From an uncultured Bacillota bacterium (lineage in GTDB: Bacteria > Bacillota > Clostridia > Christensenellales > Borkfalkiaceae), in assembly GCA_949287105.1 (NCBI GenBank), contig CASEFE010000142.1, positions 1-46,119 of the forward strand: 46,119 bases of DNA. Direction: 5' to 3'. The position numbers and the translations under genes were made by a program. Positions 1 through 7,494 of this stretch are shown one piece after another (positions within the stretch are counted from its first letter, which is position 1; the number at the start of each line of letters is the position of its first letter). Under the pieces are notes generated by a model. That model searched no databases. It was given only the letters and a program-made list of their open reading frames with translations, and was not told the DNA's origin.

Positions 1-1098
1 AATTACAATCGCTCGAATTACAATGAACATATTTATAGCGACTTGCAGGAAATGAATGCATCGACATGGATGAAGATTGTTCGACGCAATGAATTGAACA
101 GCCCGATTGTCGGTATTTTTTGGAATTACGGGACAATTATGCTGTATGCAGTTGCGTTTTTGATGTTGCCGTATGGGTATTTTTCGGAAGGTCCGGGAAC
201 GGTAATTGCATTTTTAAGCTATATGGGACTTTTCTCTACTCCGTTGATGCAATTGTCTGCAATAATACAGAATCTTGCGCAAGTATCTGCAAACTTGGAA
301 AGAATTTTTGAAACCATCGATACACCGAACGATATAGCCGATTCCGAAGACAGTGTTGAGCTAACCGATGTACGAGGTGTGGTGGATTTTAACGATGTTA
401 CTTTTGGGTATGAAGAAGGAATCAATGTATTGGAACATTTTGATCTTCATGTAACACCGGGAGAAAAGATTGCTTTGGTGGGTCCGACGGGTGCGGGTAA
501 AACAACAGTAATCAACTTACTGACACGTTTTTACGATGTAAAATCCGGTTCAGTATGTATTGATGGCGTAGATGTGCGCAATATAAAATTAAAATCATTG
601 CGGAAAAAAGTTGGCGTACTTATGCAGGATCCGTTTATTTTTAAGGGTACGGTACTGGAAAATATTCGATACGGAAGACCGGAAGCAACGGATGAAGAAT
701 GTATAAATGCTGCTAAAATGATTTTTGCGGATCATTGTATTGAAAGATTTCCCAATAAATATAATGAAGAATTGGCGGAAAGAGGGGAAGGCCTTTCATC
801 CGGTGAAAAGCAGCTTATCAGTTTTGCGCGTATTATTTTGAAGAATCCTTCAGTGATCATTTTGGATGAAGCGACGAGTTCTATTGACTCAGATACGGAA
901 AAGCTTATTCAGGACGCGCTTGATGTTATTCTGAAAGGCAGAACGTCGTTTATAGTGGCTCATCGATTGTCAACGATTCGCAATGCAAATCGGATACTTT
1001 TCATAAAAAATAAAGGAATTTGTGAAGAAGGTACGCACGAACAGTTGCTAAAAATGCACGGTTTGTATTATAATTTATATAAAAACATGAATAAGTGA
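1..1098 (+). CDS. ABC exporter, permease-ATPase (5' truncated by window edge)
   Basis: This is the C-terminal part of a half-transporter of the exporter type, in which one polypeptide carries a transmembrane domain and an ATPase. The frame is open from base 1, so the start lies outside the window. The first ~100 codons are the end of the membrane domain, including a hydrophobic segment around nt 100-180. The nucleotide-binding domain follows: Walker A GPTGAGKTT at nt 481-507, Q-loop MQDPF near nt 622-636, signature LSSGEKQ at nt 793-813, Walker B VIILDEATSS near nt 853-882, and H-loop VAHRLST near nt 955-975. Such proteins usually pair with a second half-transporter encoded just upstream, which cannot be seen here. 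The stop codon overlaps the GTG start of the next gene (GTGA), so the two are translationally coupled. The substrate is unknown; the downstream LtaS-like neighbour hints at an envelope-related job, which is inference only. Confidence 0.93.
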   Translation, partial: NYNRSNYNEHIYSDLQEMNASTWMKIVRRNELNSPIVGIFWNYGTIMLYAVAFLMLPYGYFSEGPGTVIAFLSYMGLFSTPLMQLSAIIQNLAQVSANLERIFETIDTPNDIADSEDSVELTDVRGVVDFNDVTFGYEEGINVLEHFDLHVTPGEKIALVGPTGAGKTTVINLLTRFYDVKSGSVCIDGVDVRNIKLKSLRKKVGVLMQDPFIFKGTVLENIRYGRPEATDEECINAAKMIFADHCIERFPNKYNEELAERGEGLSSGEKQLISFARIILKNPSVIILDEATSSIDSDTEKLIQDALDVILKGRTSFIVAHRLSTIRNANRILFIKNKGICEEGTHEQLLKMHGLYYNLYKNMNK

Positions 1099-3554
1099 AT
1101 GGTGACAATAAAAGAACAGGGCAAAGCGGAATACAAGCAAAGAGTCACCCACTTCTGAATGAAGGAGTTGTTGGCGCGTTAATGGAAAGCGGATTGAGAA
1201 GTCTTGAATATGGCCGAATATTGCGGAAAAAGGCTTTTTATGTCGGAACATACATTTTTTTCGCATTATTGACGGAAATGACAACCTTTGTTGCGTTAGG
1301 GATCGGTATTTTTCCTGAATATATCGGATTGGATATAGGGGTAATACTGTTGTTTGCAACAATGATTTTTATGATACCGAATTTTAAGGTATCGGCAATT
1401 GCAGTTGTTTTTTTGCTGTTAGTGCAGTGTGTTGTTTCCGGGGTAAACGGTACGCTTTATGAGATGAGCGGTTTTGTTTTTACGTTTTCGCTATTGCGTT
1501 TGCTAAACGAAGCAGGTGACGTATTTCGGTTTGATATGCTGGATGTATGGTTAATCGTTGCGTTGATTTTATACATTGCAGTAGAGTGCTTTCTTTTATC
1601 TGCAACAAGGCGTTATAGGGCATCCGGATATATCAAACAGCAAATTGCATTATCATTGTCGATTGTGTGCTGTTTTATCGGGATCGGTTCATTGGGACTG
1701 TTTTGCGGAACGCAATATGGTTTTAAGACCGTTGATAAAGAAGATCCGTATTATATACTTCACGATGATTCCTATTTGTGGGATACACTGTATATCACAG
1801 GGAAGGCTTACAGTAAATTTGGAACATTCGGATTTTATTATAAAGATATCCAGAATACATTGTTTCCGCAAAAAACAGAAGTAGAAGAAGATATTTTTTC
1901 GCATGATGAAGCATGGAGTTCAGAGCTTAAACCTTACGGTGGCAATGAAAACATAATGACCGGGAAATTTGAAGGGCAGAACCTTATCCTTGTGACGATT
2001 GAGACGGGAGAATGGTACGCGATCAACGGGGATTATACGCCTACGCTTTTTGCTTTGGCAAGTCAAGGGATAGCAATGACAAATTATTATGCGAAAGATA
2101 AGACCAACCATTCGGAAGCGATGTCGATTCTTGGAAGTTATCCTTTAAAAGTCGGGGAAATAGCCGATATTAACAACCATTATTTGCCGTTTACAAGTGC
2201 AAACATCATGAAATCTGACGGTTATACGACAAGCTATTTTCATGCGAACGACGGGTATTTTTATAAACGGCATGATACGCATGGCCCTTTGTACGGATTT
2301 GAATACACGCATTTTCTGGATACAATGGAGCGATTAAAGGGCTATGATAATTACAGCACAAAAAACTTTTATGATTTCGATAAAGACAGCGAAATGATTT
2401 CGCAGTATCTTGATGAATTTATGAAGGTAGATGAGGATGATCAGAATTTCTTTACGATGATGATGGGGCTTACTTCGCACGGTCATTTCGAAGATTTAGT
2501 GGAATATGGAGATTACACAAGTGATCTTTCGGATGCGGAGAAAGCAAAGAGATCCAGTAAATATAACGTAAAGGGTCTTGAAACTTATTACGAGAGGATC
2601 AATGATTATCCGACGAAATATTTTGATGAAAAATTTGTTTTGAATAAGACGCGGGAAGAAGATGAGAATCTGTTTTTGCGCTACAAACGGTATCAGGCAG
2701 GTCTAATGGATTTAGACGTCGGGTTAAACAGACTGATAAATGCGTTGGATGAGCGTGGAGAGTTAGATAATACGACATTTGTCGTATATGCTGATCATAA
2801 CTGCTATTATAACAGCCAACAATACAATATAAAAGAGATCGATCCGAGTGAATATTGGAATACAAATCTTTTTAATATTCCGTTTTTTATTTGGTCAGGC
2901 TCTTGTATGAACTTGAATGTTTCAAATTATTACGAAGGAATTTCTTATGTAGCGGATCCTTCTGTAGAGTCGGTTTATGATGGTGAGTTTTATTATACGA
3001 TCAATCATACATGTGAAGGTGAATCGATTGGCGGAATAAAACATACGAAGTTTTGTAATTCATTGGATGTGCTTCCTACGATTTTGGAATTATTCGGATT
3101 TGATTATAATCGCGAACTTTATCAAGGTGTCAGCGTATTTAAAGAGGATCAAACTTCTTTCGTCAGTCGGGAATCAGGGCAATTCAATGATAATATGTAT
3201 CTGACTCCGACAAACAGTATTTATCTTATGGCTTCGCGGGCAGGAGATAGGATTGTATCAAAAGACGGCGAAACGATTATTGATGGAGAAACGCTGCGCG
3301 TTTACCAAAACGGGGATTGGATAGAATATAATTTGAAGGATACCGGCGGCTTGGTCAGTGTATATAGCGGGACTTATGATTATATAGTCATTGCCAATAC
3401 ACAGGAAAGTATCATTTATTTCAGCGATGCTGTCGATTCGTTTTTGCTTGCGACGGTAGATTATTATGAACGGCAGGATAAGTTGGAAAAAATGTATGAA
3501 ACAGATTATTTTGCCGATCATAGTATAGATGAATTTCTGAGAAAAATATCTTAA
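1095..3554 (+). CDS. LTA synthase-like membrane sulfatase-fold transferase
   Basis: This is a membrane phosphoglycerol (or phosphoethanolamine) transferase of the LtaS/alkaline phosphatase superfamily, 819 aa. About five membrane helices lie within residues 45-215, followed by an extracytoplasmic catalytic domain. The metal and catalytic residues of the family can be placed: E303 in the VTIETGEW segment, the nucleophile T337 in KTNHSEA, an SHGHF segment, and D567-H568 in YADHN. Known LtaS enzymes polymerise glycerol phosphate from phosphatidylglycerol on the outer face of the membrane. At 819 aa this is longer than typical LtaS (about 650 aa), with inserts in the catalytic domain, so it may act on another polymer or glycolipid. 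The GTG start overlaps the stop of the ABC gene by four bases. A later in-frame ATG (MESGLRSLEYG) is possible, but the coupled GTG is preferred. Confidence 0.85.
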   Translation: MNGDNKRTGQSGIQAKSHPLLNEGVVGALMESGLRSLEYGRILRKKAFYVGTYIFFALLTEMTTFVALGIGIFPEYIGLDIGVILLFATMIFMIPNFKVSAIAVVFLLLVQCVVSGVNGTLYEMSGFVFTFSLLRLLNEAGDVFRFDMLDVWLIVALILYIAVECFLLSATRRYRASGYIKQQIALSLSIVCCFIGIGSLGLFCGTQYGFKTVDKEDPYYILHDDSYLWDTLYITGKAYSKFGTFGFYYKDIQNTLFPQKTEVEEDIFSHDEAWSSELKPYGGNENIMTGKFEGQNLILVTIETGEWYAINGDYTPTLFALASQGIAMTNYYAKDKTNHSEAMSILGSYPLKVGEIADINNHYLPFTSANIMKSDGYTTSYFHANDGYFYKRHDTHGPLYGFEYTHFLDTMERLKGYDNYSTKNFYDFDKDSEMISQYLDEFMKVDEDDQNFFTMMMGLTSHGHFEDLVEYGDYTSDLSDAEKAKRSSKYNVKGLETYYERINDYPTKYFDEKFVLNKTREEDENLFLRYKRYQAGLMDLDVGLNRLINALDERGELDNTTFVVYADHNCYYNSQQYNIKEIDPSEYWNTNLFNIPFFIWSGSCMNLNVSNYYEGISYVADPSVESVYDGEFYYTINHTCEGESIGGIKHTKFCNSLDVLPTILELFGFDYNRELYQGVSVFKEDQTSFVSRESGQFNDNMYLTPTNSIYLMASRAGDRIVSKDGETIIDGETLRVYQNGDWIEYNLKDTGGLVSVYSGTYDYIVIANTQESIIYFSDAVDSFLLATVDYYERQDKLEKMYETDYFADHSIDEFLRKIS

Positions 3555-3579
3555 AAACATTTGAAAACAGGAGAAAGAA

Positions 3580-3819
3580 ATGCCACATATTTCCGTAAAA
3601 ATGTTGCAAGGCAGAAGTGAGGATCAAAAGAAAAGGTTAGCGGCTGCGTTAGTGAAAACCTTGACGCAGGAATTGCATTGTTCAGAGACGCATGTTACGT
3701 GTACAATTGAAGATTATGATGCGCATGAATGGCAGGAAGTATTTCGGCATGAGATCTCTGAAAAACCGACAGAGAAAGTTTATAAAAAGCCGGAATACGA
3801 CCCGAAGGATTTATTATAA
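3580..3819 (+). CDS. 4-oxalocrotonate tautomerase-family protein (PptA-like)
   Basis: This 79 aa protein belongs to the tautomerase superfamily. It starts MPHISVKML, so removal of Met exposes the catalytic N-terminal proline of the family. The middle (DQKKRLAAALVKTLTQ) is the conserved helix, and the late EWQEV and KKPEYD segments resemble E. coli PptA (YdcE) more than the xylene-pathway 4-OT enzymes. Family members tautomerise enol/keto compounds as small oligomers; the physiological substrate of PptA-like members is not established. The ribosome site is the GGAG of AGGAGAAAG just before the ATG. It lies 25 bases after the LtaS-like gene and is followed directly by a terminator, so it is probably the last gene of that unit. 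Confidence 0.85.
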   Translation: MPHISVKMLQGRSEDQKKRLAAALVKTLTQELHCSETHVTCTIEDYDAHEWQEVFRHEISEKPTEKVYKKPEYDPKDLL

Positions 3820-3827
3820 AGGACGTT

Positions 3828-3857
3828 AAGACGCCTCATTCTTTCGAGGCGTCTTAT
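3828..3857 (+). terminator. Hairpin terminator after tautomerase
   Basis: A 10-bp perfect stem, AAGACGCCTC (3828-3837) with GAGGCGTCTT (3846-3855), has an 8-base loop. The following T-tract is weak (TTATTCC). It begins nine bases after the tautomerase stop and closes the ABC/LtaS-like/tautomerase unit. Confidence 0.72.
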
Positions 3858-3915
3858 TCCTAGAATGTATAGAAGGACGTCAATCGTTTCAAATAAAAAA
3901 AGAAGGGATAAAAAA

Positions 3916-4722
3916 GTGGCTAAAGAATGTACGCATGATTGCGGGAGTTGCAAAGAAGAGTGTTCGCAACGCGATATGCATAAAAAACCGCACGAATTAA
4001 GCAATATAAAAAAAGTAATCGGTGTAGTCAGTGGAAAAGGTGGAGTAGGGAAATCTCTTACGACTGCGATGTTAGCCGTAACATCTGCTCGCAACGGATA
4101 TAAAACTGCAGTTTTGGATGCTGATATTACGGGGCCGTCTGTACCGAAAATGTTTGGCATAAAAGAAAAAGCGATGGGTACGGAAATGGGCATTTTACCG
4201 GCTATCAGTAAAACTGGGGTCGAAATAATGTCGATGAATTTGCTTTTAGAAGATGATTCAGAACCTGTTATTTGGCGCGGTCCGATAATTGCGGGAACAG
4301 TTTTGCAATTTTGGACGGATGTGATTTGGAATGATGTCGATTATATGTTTGTGGACATGCCGCCCGGAACGGGGGACGTGCCGTTAAGCATTTATCAATC
4401 GATTCCTTTGGATGGAATTATTTTGGTAACGACGCCACAAGAATTGGTATCCATGATCGTTAAAAAAGCGGCTGTAATGGCGGAAAAGATGAATATTCCG
4501 ATTTTGGGAATCGTGGAAAATATGAGCTACGTTTTATGTCCGGATTGCGGTAAAAAGATCGAAGTTTTTGGGAAGAGCCGTGCAGAGGAGCTTGCAAAGA
4601 AATATAATGTTGAGGTCGCTCGGATTCCGTTCGATTCTTCATTAACAACATGTGCGGATAGAGGATTGATTGAGCTGTTTGAAGGAAATTATATAGAAAA
4701 GCTGTTTGATAAGTTAAAATAA
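3916..4722 (+). CDS. Mrp/NBP35-family iron-sulfur carrier ATPase
   Basis: This P-loop ATPase of the Mrp/NBP35 (ApbC) family, 268 aa from the chosen start, carries and delivers Fe-S clusters in the cytoplasm. Residues 5-16 form a C-x3-C-x2-C-x3-C set (CTHDCGSCKEEC), like the N-terminal cluster site of NBP35-type proteins. Then come the deviant Walker A GKGGVGKS, the switch DADITGPSVP, and MPPGTGD. C208 and C211 (LCPDCGKK) are the conserved CxxC that bridges a cluster across the dimer. I chose GTG at 3916 because AGAAGGGA (3901-3908) sits seven bases upstream and the protein then begins right at the Cys motif. The ATG at 3865 lies next to the preceding terminator. It is a single-gene unit with a strong terminator behind it. 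Confidence 0.9.
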   Translation: MAKECTHDCGSCKEECSQRDMHKKPHELSNIKKVIGVVSGKGGVGKSLTTAMLAVTSARNGYKTAVLDADITGPSVPKMFGIKEKAMGTEMGILPAISKTGVEIMSMNLLLEDDSEPVIWRGPIIAGTVLQFWTDVIWNDVDYMFVDMPPGTGDVPLSIYQSIPLDGIILVTTPQELVSMIVKKAAVMAEKMNIPILGIVENMSYVLCPDCGKKIEVFGKSRAEELAKKYNVEVARIPFDSSLTTCADRGLIELFEGNYIEKLFDKLK

Positions 4723-4761
4723 AAAAACAGCCGCACCAAGATAGGGCGCGGCTGTTTTTTT
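4721..4761 (+). terminator. Intrinsic terminator after mrp-like gene
   Basis: The stem CAGCCGC (4728-4734) pairs with GCGGCTG (4748-4754) and is extended by an A-tract facing a run of seven or more T. This is a classic Rho-independent terminator that begins at the mrp-like stop codon. Confidence 0.9.
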
Positions 4762-4922
4762 ATAGAATGTTTTTAAGGCAAAAAAGTCTCAAAAATAAAG
4801 AATGGGATTTTTGCTTGCAAACCAAAATAGTTTAGAGCCTAAAAAGTAAGCATAATTTGAGGCAGGAACTTGACAATTTTTAGGTCAATACGACTTTAAG
4901 GAAAGGATCGATAAGAAATATA

Positions 4923-4956
4923 AAGAAGGTATGCCGGAAAATTGGCATACCTTCTT
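4923..4956 (-). terminator. Hairpin terminator of the DUF1508 gene
   Basis: A perfect 13-bp stem, AAGAAGGTATGCC (4923-4935) with GGCATACCTTCTT (4944-4956), has an 8-base loop. On the minus strand it is followed by a T-rich stretch. It ends five bases from the stop of the minus-strand gene at 4962. The bases between 4762 and 4922 show no convincing gene or RNA. Confidence 0.8.
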
Positions 4957-4961
4957 GCTTG

Positions 4962-5822
4962 TTAATCTTCTTTTTCTTCTTCTTTGACGACGACAATGGC
5001 TGTTTCTGCAAAACGTTTTACAGATTCAACTGCATTTTCACAGCCGTTTTTTGAAGGATAAGTTTCACCTGTACAAAGGAGCTGTTTAGAACCGTTGAGT
5101 AATTTGAAAAAGTATTGACCCTTTTTGTTTTGTGTAATCACAATGTTGTTTTTCAAAATATTGTTTTTATGAGTTTTGATTCCGTTTTTTGCACCGCTGA
5201 CAGAGGTGTATTCAATACTGCTCAACAACTTTTCGCCGTTTGAAGCGCGAAGTTCAAAAGAGTATAAACCGCTATCAACATTTTTTGAAATGACCCATTT
5301 ACCGGTATATGAAGATTTCTTTTCTTCTTCGGCAGAAACTTTTTTTTCAACGGAAGGCGCTTTCTTTTCAGTATTCTCGCTTACATGATTGTTGATAAAA
5401 GTTTGAGAATCGCTTGCTTCGTATATGGAAGGAATATCTTCTGACTTGTCTTGTGAATATTTGTTTTCTTCTGATAAAGAGGTTTCTTTTTTAGCTTCAT
5501 GTTCGTCGTTATTTTGCTGAAAAGACGGAATCGTGTGGATGTCGTTAGATTCATCCGTTTGTGAAGATACCGCGGCATTTGCTTTTTCTTCCGAAGTAAT
5601 TTGAGAAGGTTTTTGTGAGGCGGATGCAATATCATTCTGATTGGAAGGTTGCTTTACAGCAACTGTTTTATTCGCTTGCTGTTTGGTATTGCTTTTTTTG
5701 ATCTTGTTGACTATCATAATGATTATGACGAGAACGATTAAAACGAGTATAGCGATTGCTATATAAAAATAGGTGGGGTTATTTTGAAAATAGTTATAAA
5801 GTTTTTCAAAGAAATCTTTCAT
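4962..5822 (-). CDS. Membrane-anchored protein with two DUF1508 (YegP-type) repeats
   Basis: This 286 aa protein starts with a short amphipathic stretch and one strongly hydrophobic helix (residues ~18-39) followed by a Lys-rich stop (NKIKKSN), which suggests an N-in anchor. Residues ~45-175 are a low-complexity linker rich in Ser, Gln, Asn, Glu and Lys. Residues ~175-275 hold two tandem ~48-residue units, one around FELRASNGEKLLSS and one around FFKLLNGSKQLLCTG. Both match the DUF1508 pattern in which an aromatic-x-L-(K/R)-x-x-N-G core is followed by S-x-x-G-x-x-N-x-(I/V). DUF1508 proteins such as YegP are small soluble proteins of unknown role. A GGAG ribosome site lies eight bases before the ATG. 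It stands alone between a terminator and a divergent promoter. Confidence 0.78.
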   Translation of the reverse strand: MKDFFEKLYNYFQNNPTYFYIAIAILVLIVLVIIIMIVNKIKKSNTKQQANKTVAVKQPSNQNDIASASQKPSQITSEEKANAAVSSQTDESNDIHTIPSFQQNNDEHEAKKETSLSEENKYSQDKSEDIPSIYEASDSQTFINNHVSENTEKKAPSVEKKVSAEEEKKSSYTGKWVISKNVDSGLYSFELRASNGEKLLSSIEYTSVSGAKNGIKTHKNNILKNNIVITQNKKGQYFFKLLNGSKQLLCTGETYPSKNGCENAVESVKRFAETAIVVVKEEEKED

Positions 5823-5850
5823 GTCTTTTCTCCGAATATTTGATATGTAT

Positions 5851-5879
5851 ATGGTAATACAAAAAGTCTAAAAAGTCAA
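5851..5879 (-). promoter_or_regulatory. Promoter of the DUF1508 gene
   Basis: On the minus strand TTGACT (5874-5879) is separated by 17 bases from TACCAT (5851-5856), giving a short leader that ends in the GGAG ribosome site. The -10 is only a 4/6 match. Confidence 0.5.
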
Positions 5880-5904
5880 GTATCCTGAATTTTTTATTAT
5901 TATA

Positions 5905-5933
5905 TTGACAAAAAAAACAAAATGATATACAAT
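5905..5933 (+). promoter_or_regulatory. Promoter of the HI0933-family flavoprotein gene
   Basis: TTGACA (5905-5910), a 17-base spacer and TACAAT (5928-5933) predict transcription from about 5940. That is downstream of the ATG at 5922 and supports the start at 5961. It is divergent from the DUF1508 promoter. Confidence 0.75.
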
Positions 5934-5960
5934 ACATCCAACAAATTTCAGGTCAAAAAA

Positions 5961-7172
5961 ATGGAAAAATTCAAAGTTATAATCGTTGGAGGCGGAGCCT
6001 CCGGGCTGATGTGTGCATTGCGATTGCAGGAGATGAAGGTTAAAAATATTTTGTTGTTGGAAAGGAACGAACGGGTAGGGAGAAAATTATCTGCAACAGG
6101 CAATGGGCAAGGCAATTTGACCAATATTTCAATTTCAGAAGCCAATTATTTTTCATCGGATATAAAAAAGGCTTTTACTGTTATAAATCAATTTGGCAGA
6201 GAGCAGCTACTTAGTTACTTATCTTCTTTGGGCGGTTTATTTGTTGCAGATGATCGAGGCAGAATATATCCGGCTTCGAAGCAGGCAGCTTCAGTGACGG
6301 ATTTGATTCGTTTTGAACTTACGCGCGGAAGTACTGTTATCAAAACAGGTGAATTTGTAAAGTCTGTTTATAAGGATAAAGACAGTTTTGTATTGCTTTC
6401 AGATAAGGATGAATACAGATCAGAATTTGTAGTTCTTGCATGTGGAGGGAAAGCGGCTGCGCATTTTGGTACAGATGGAAATGGCTATCGCTTAGCCGAA
6501 ACATTTGGGCACACTGTTACGACTCTTACACCTTCGCTTGTGCAATTAAAGACGGAATCTGCCCCCATTAAAGGCTTAAAAGGAGTTCGATGTGACTGTC
6601 GTGTAAAGTTAAAACGACCCGGTAGAGAGGATGTGGTTTTAAGCGGAGATGTAATATTTACTGAATATGGTGTCAGCGGCGATGTAATTTTCCGTATGTC
6701 TGCTTTTTGTAGAAAAGGGGATGAAATATTTATTGATTTTTTACCGGATTTTCAAAGGCATGAAGTTTTATTGCTTTTGCGTGAAAAGATCCGCCGCAGT
6801 GGCTTTTTGAAGGCGGAGGATTTGTTGCGCTGTATAGTAAACAGTGCAGTCGGTAAAGTGGTTTTGCGCCGATGCGGCATAGAATTGTCAGCTTGCGCAG
6901 GGGATTTGACAGAAAAAGCAGAACAAATTGTTTCCATGATAAAAGCTTTTCCGTTGCATATTGAGGGTACAGCAGGTTTTGAGAATGCGCAAGTGACCAA
7001 AGGTGGTATACCAATGGATGAACTGGATGAAAATTTAATGAGCAAAAAAGCTGAAAATTTGTTTATAGCGGGAGAGATGTTGGATGTTGACGGTGAATGT
7101 GGCGGGTATAATCTTCAGTGGGCTTTTTCAAGCGGCGCCTTGGTTGCGGCGGCGATAGCTAAACATAAATAA
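5961..7172 (+). CDS. FAD-dependent oxidoreductase, HI0933/BaiN family
   Basis: This 403 aa flavoprotein has an N-terminal Rossmann dinucleotide fold (VIIVGGGASGLMCALRL), then LLERNERVGRKLSATGNGQGN, the hallmark of the HI0933/YhiN/BaiN family. The C-terminal FAD-contacting stretch (LFIAGEMLDVDGECGGYNLQ) is also present, so the protein is full length. Family members are predicted NAD(P)/FAD-dependent reductases. One member, BaiN, has been linked to bile-acid dehydroxylation, but most have no known substrate, so BaiN should not be read as function here. The start at 5961 is chosen over 5922 because the promoter places the transcript start between them. The gene appears monocistronic. Confidence 0.87.
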   Translation: MEKFKVIIVGGGASGLMCALRLQEMKVKNILLLERNERVGRKLSATGNGQGNLTNISISEANYFSSDIKKAFTVINQFGREQLLSYLSSLGGLFVADDRGRIYPASKQAASVTDLIRFELTRGSTVIKTGEFVKSVYKDKDSFVLLSDKDEYRSEFVVLACGGKAAAHFGTDGNGYRLAETFGHTVTTLTPSLVQLKTESAPIKGLKGVRCDCRVKLKRPGREDVVLSGDVIFTEYGVSGDVIFRMSAFCRKGDEIFIDFLPDFQRHEVLLLLREKIRRSGFLKAEDLLRCIVNSAVGKVVLRRCGIELSACAGDLTEKAEQIVSMIKAFPLHIEGTAGFENAQVTKGGIPMDELDENLMSKKAENLFIAGEMLDVDGECGGYNLQWAFSSGALVAAAIAKHK

Positions 7173-7284
7173 AAAGCAGGTGGTTTGTTCGTAAAACATG
7201 TATAAAGATAAATTGAATTGGCTATGATTAAGATATAAGAATTGAAAAAATTTCGCAATAATTTTTATGAGAGTGTCATAATTT

Positions 7285-7324
7285 TTTCATGAAATAATCA
7301 TATTCATGCGTTATAATATGCATG
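7285..7324 (+). promoter_or_regulatory. Candidate promoter with dyad operator
   Basis: TATAAT (7312-7317) is preceded at 17 bases by ATGAAA (7289-7294, 4/6 match to TTGACA). The -35 side is embedded in the palindrome TTTCATGAAA. The -10 is bracketed by CATGC and GCATG in inverted orientation, ten bases apart. The geometry suggests a repressor-controlled promoter; no promoter activity is shown. Confidence 0.4.
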
Positions 7325-7412
7325 TCAAATGAATCAGACCACACAACTTTTTTCATATTCTCTCACTATAACATGCCGGTTTGCGCTTGCGCAGACCGGC
7401 ATGTTATTTTTC
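7323..7412 (+). ncRNA. Candidate ~90-nt small RNA ending in a strong terminator
   Basis: If the TATAAT at 7312 is active, transcription would start near 7323 and stop at the hairpin 7368-7407 followed by TTTTTCTG. That gives a ~90-nt RNA with a ~45-nt single-stranded, pyrimidine-rich 5' part and a terminator hairpin, the common layout of trans-acting small RNAs. The only internal reading frame, from the ATG at 7322, has no ribosome site and would run through the hairpin. The alternative is that the hairpin merely ends a long 3' tail of the flavoprotein transcript 195 bases upstream. The sequence matches no RNA family I recognise. Confidence 0.3.
7368..7412 (+). terminator. Strong intrinsic terminator
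   Basis: A 13-bp stem, ATAACATGCCGGT (7368-7380) with ACCGGCATGTTAT (7395-7407), continues after one mismatch into TGCGC/GCGCA and ends in a T-tract (7406-7411). It reads on the plus strand; the minus strand lacks the T-tract. Confidence 0.88.
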
Positions 7413-7449
7413 TGTGTTATTATTTTTTGTGAAGAGTGATTTTCAAACA

Positions 7450-7482
7450 AAAATAAAAGCCGTACAATAAAAGTTGTACGGC
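7450..7482 (-). terminator. Intrinsic terminator of pyk
   Basis: A perfect 9-bp stem, GCCGTACAA (7459-7467) with TTGTACGGC (7474-7482), has a 6-base loop. On the minus strand it is followed by TTTTATTTTTG. It begins 12 bases after the pyk stop. Confidence 0.88.
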
Positions 7483-7494
7483 GAATAAAATCCA

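Larger units (their letters stand above)
7173..7494. other. 322-base gene-free stretch with palindromes, TATAAT and two terminators
   Basis: No credible protein gene lies between the flavoprotein stop and pyk. From left to right it holds AT-rich sequence to ~7284, the 10-bp palindrome TTTCATGAAA (7285-7294), CATGC (7305-7309) and GCATG (7320-7324) flanking TATAAT (7312-7317), a ~45-base unstructured stretch, a very strong hairpin terminator for the plus strand (7368-7412), and the pyk terminator for the minus strand (7450-7482). Confidence 0.6.

Noticed and set aside
3780-4193. 137-codon minus-strand frame over the tautomerase end and the mrp-like gene
   Set aside because: It crosses a terminator hairpin and a well-supported P-loop gene in sense; no family resemblance.
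4860-4922. TTGACA at ~4870 as a promoter
   Set aside because: No acceptable -10 at 16-18 bases, and only the DUF1508 terminator lies downstream on the plus strand.
7322-7435. Small peptide of ~37 codons starting at ATG 7322
   Set aside because: There is no ribosome site, and the frame runs through the strong terminator hairpin and beyond it; the RNA reading is more economical.
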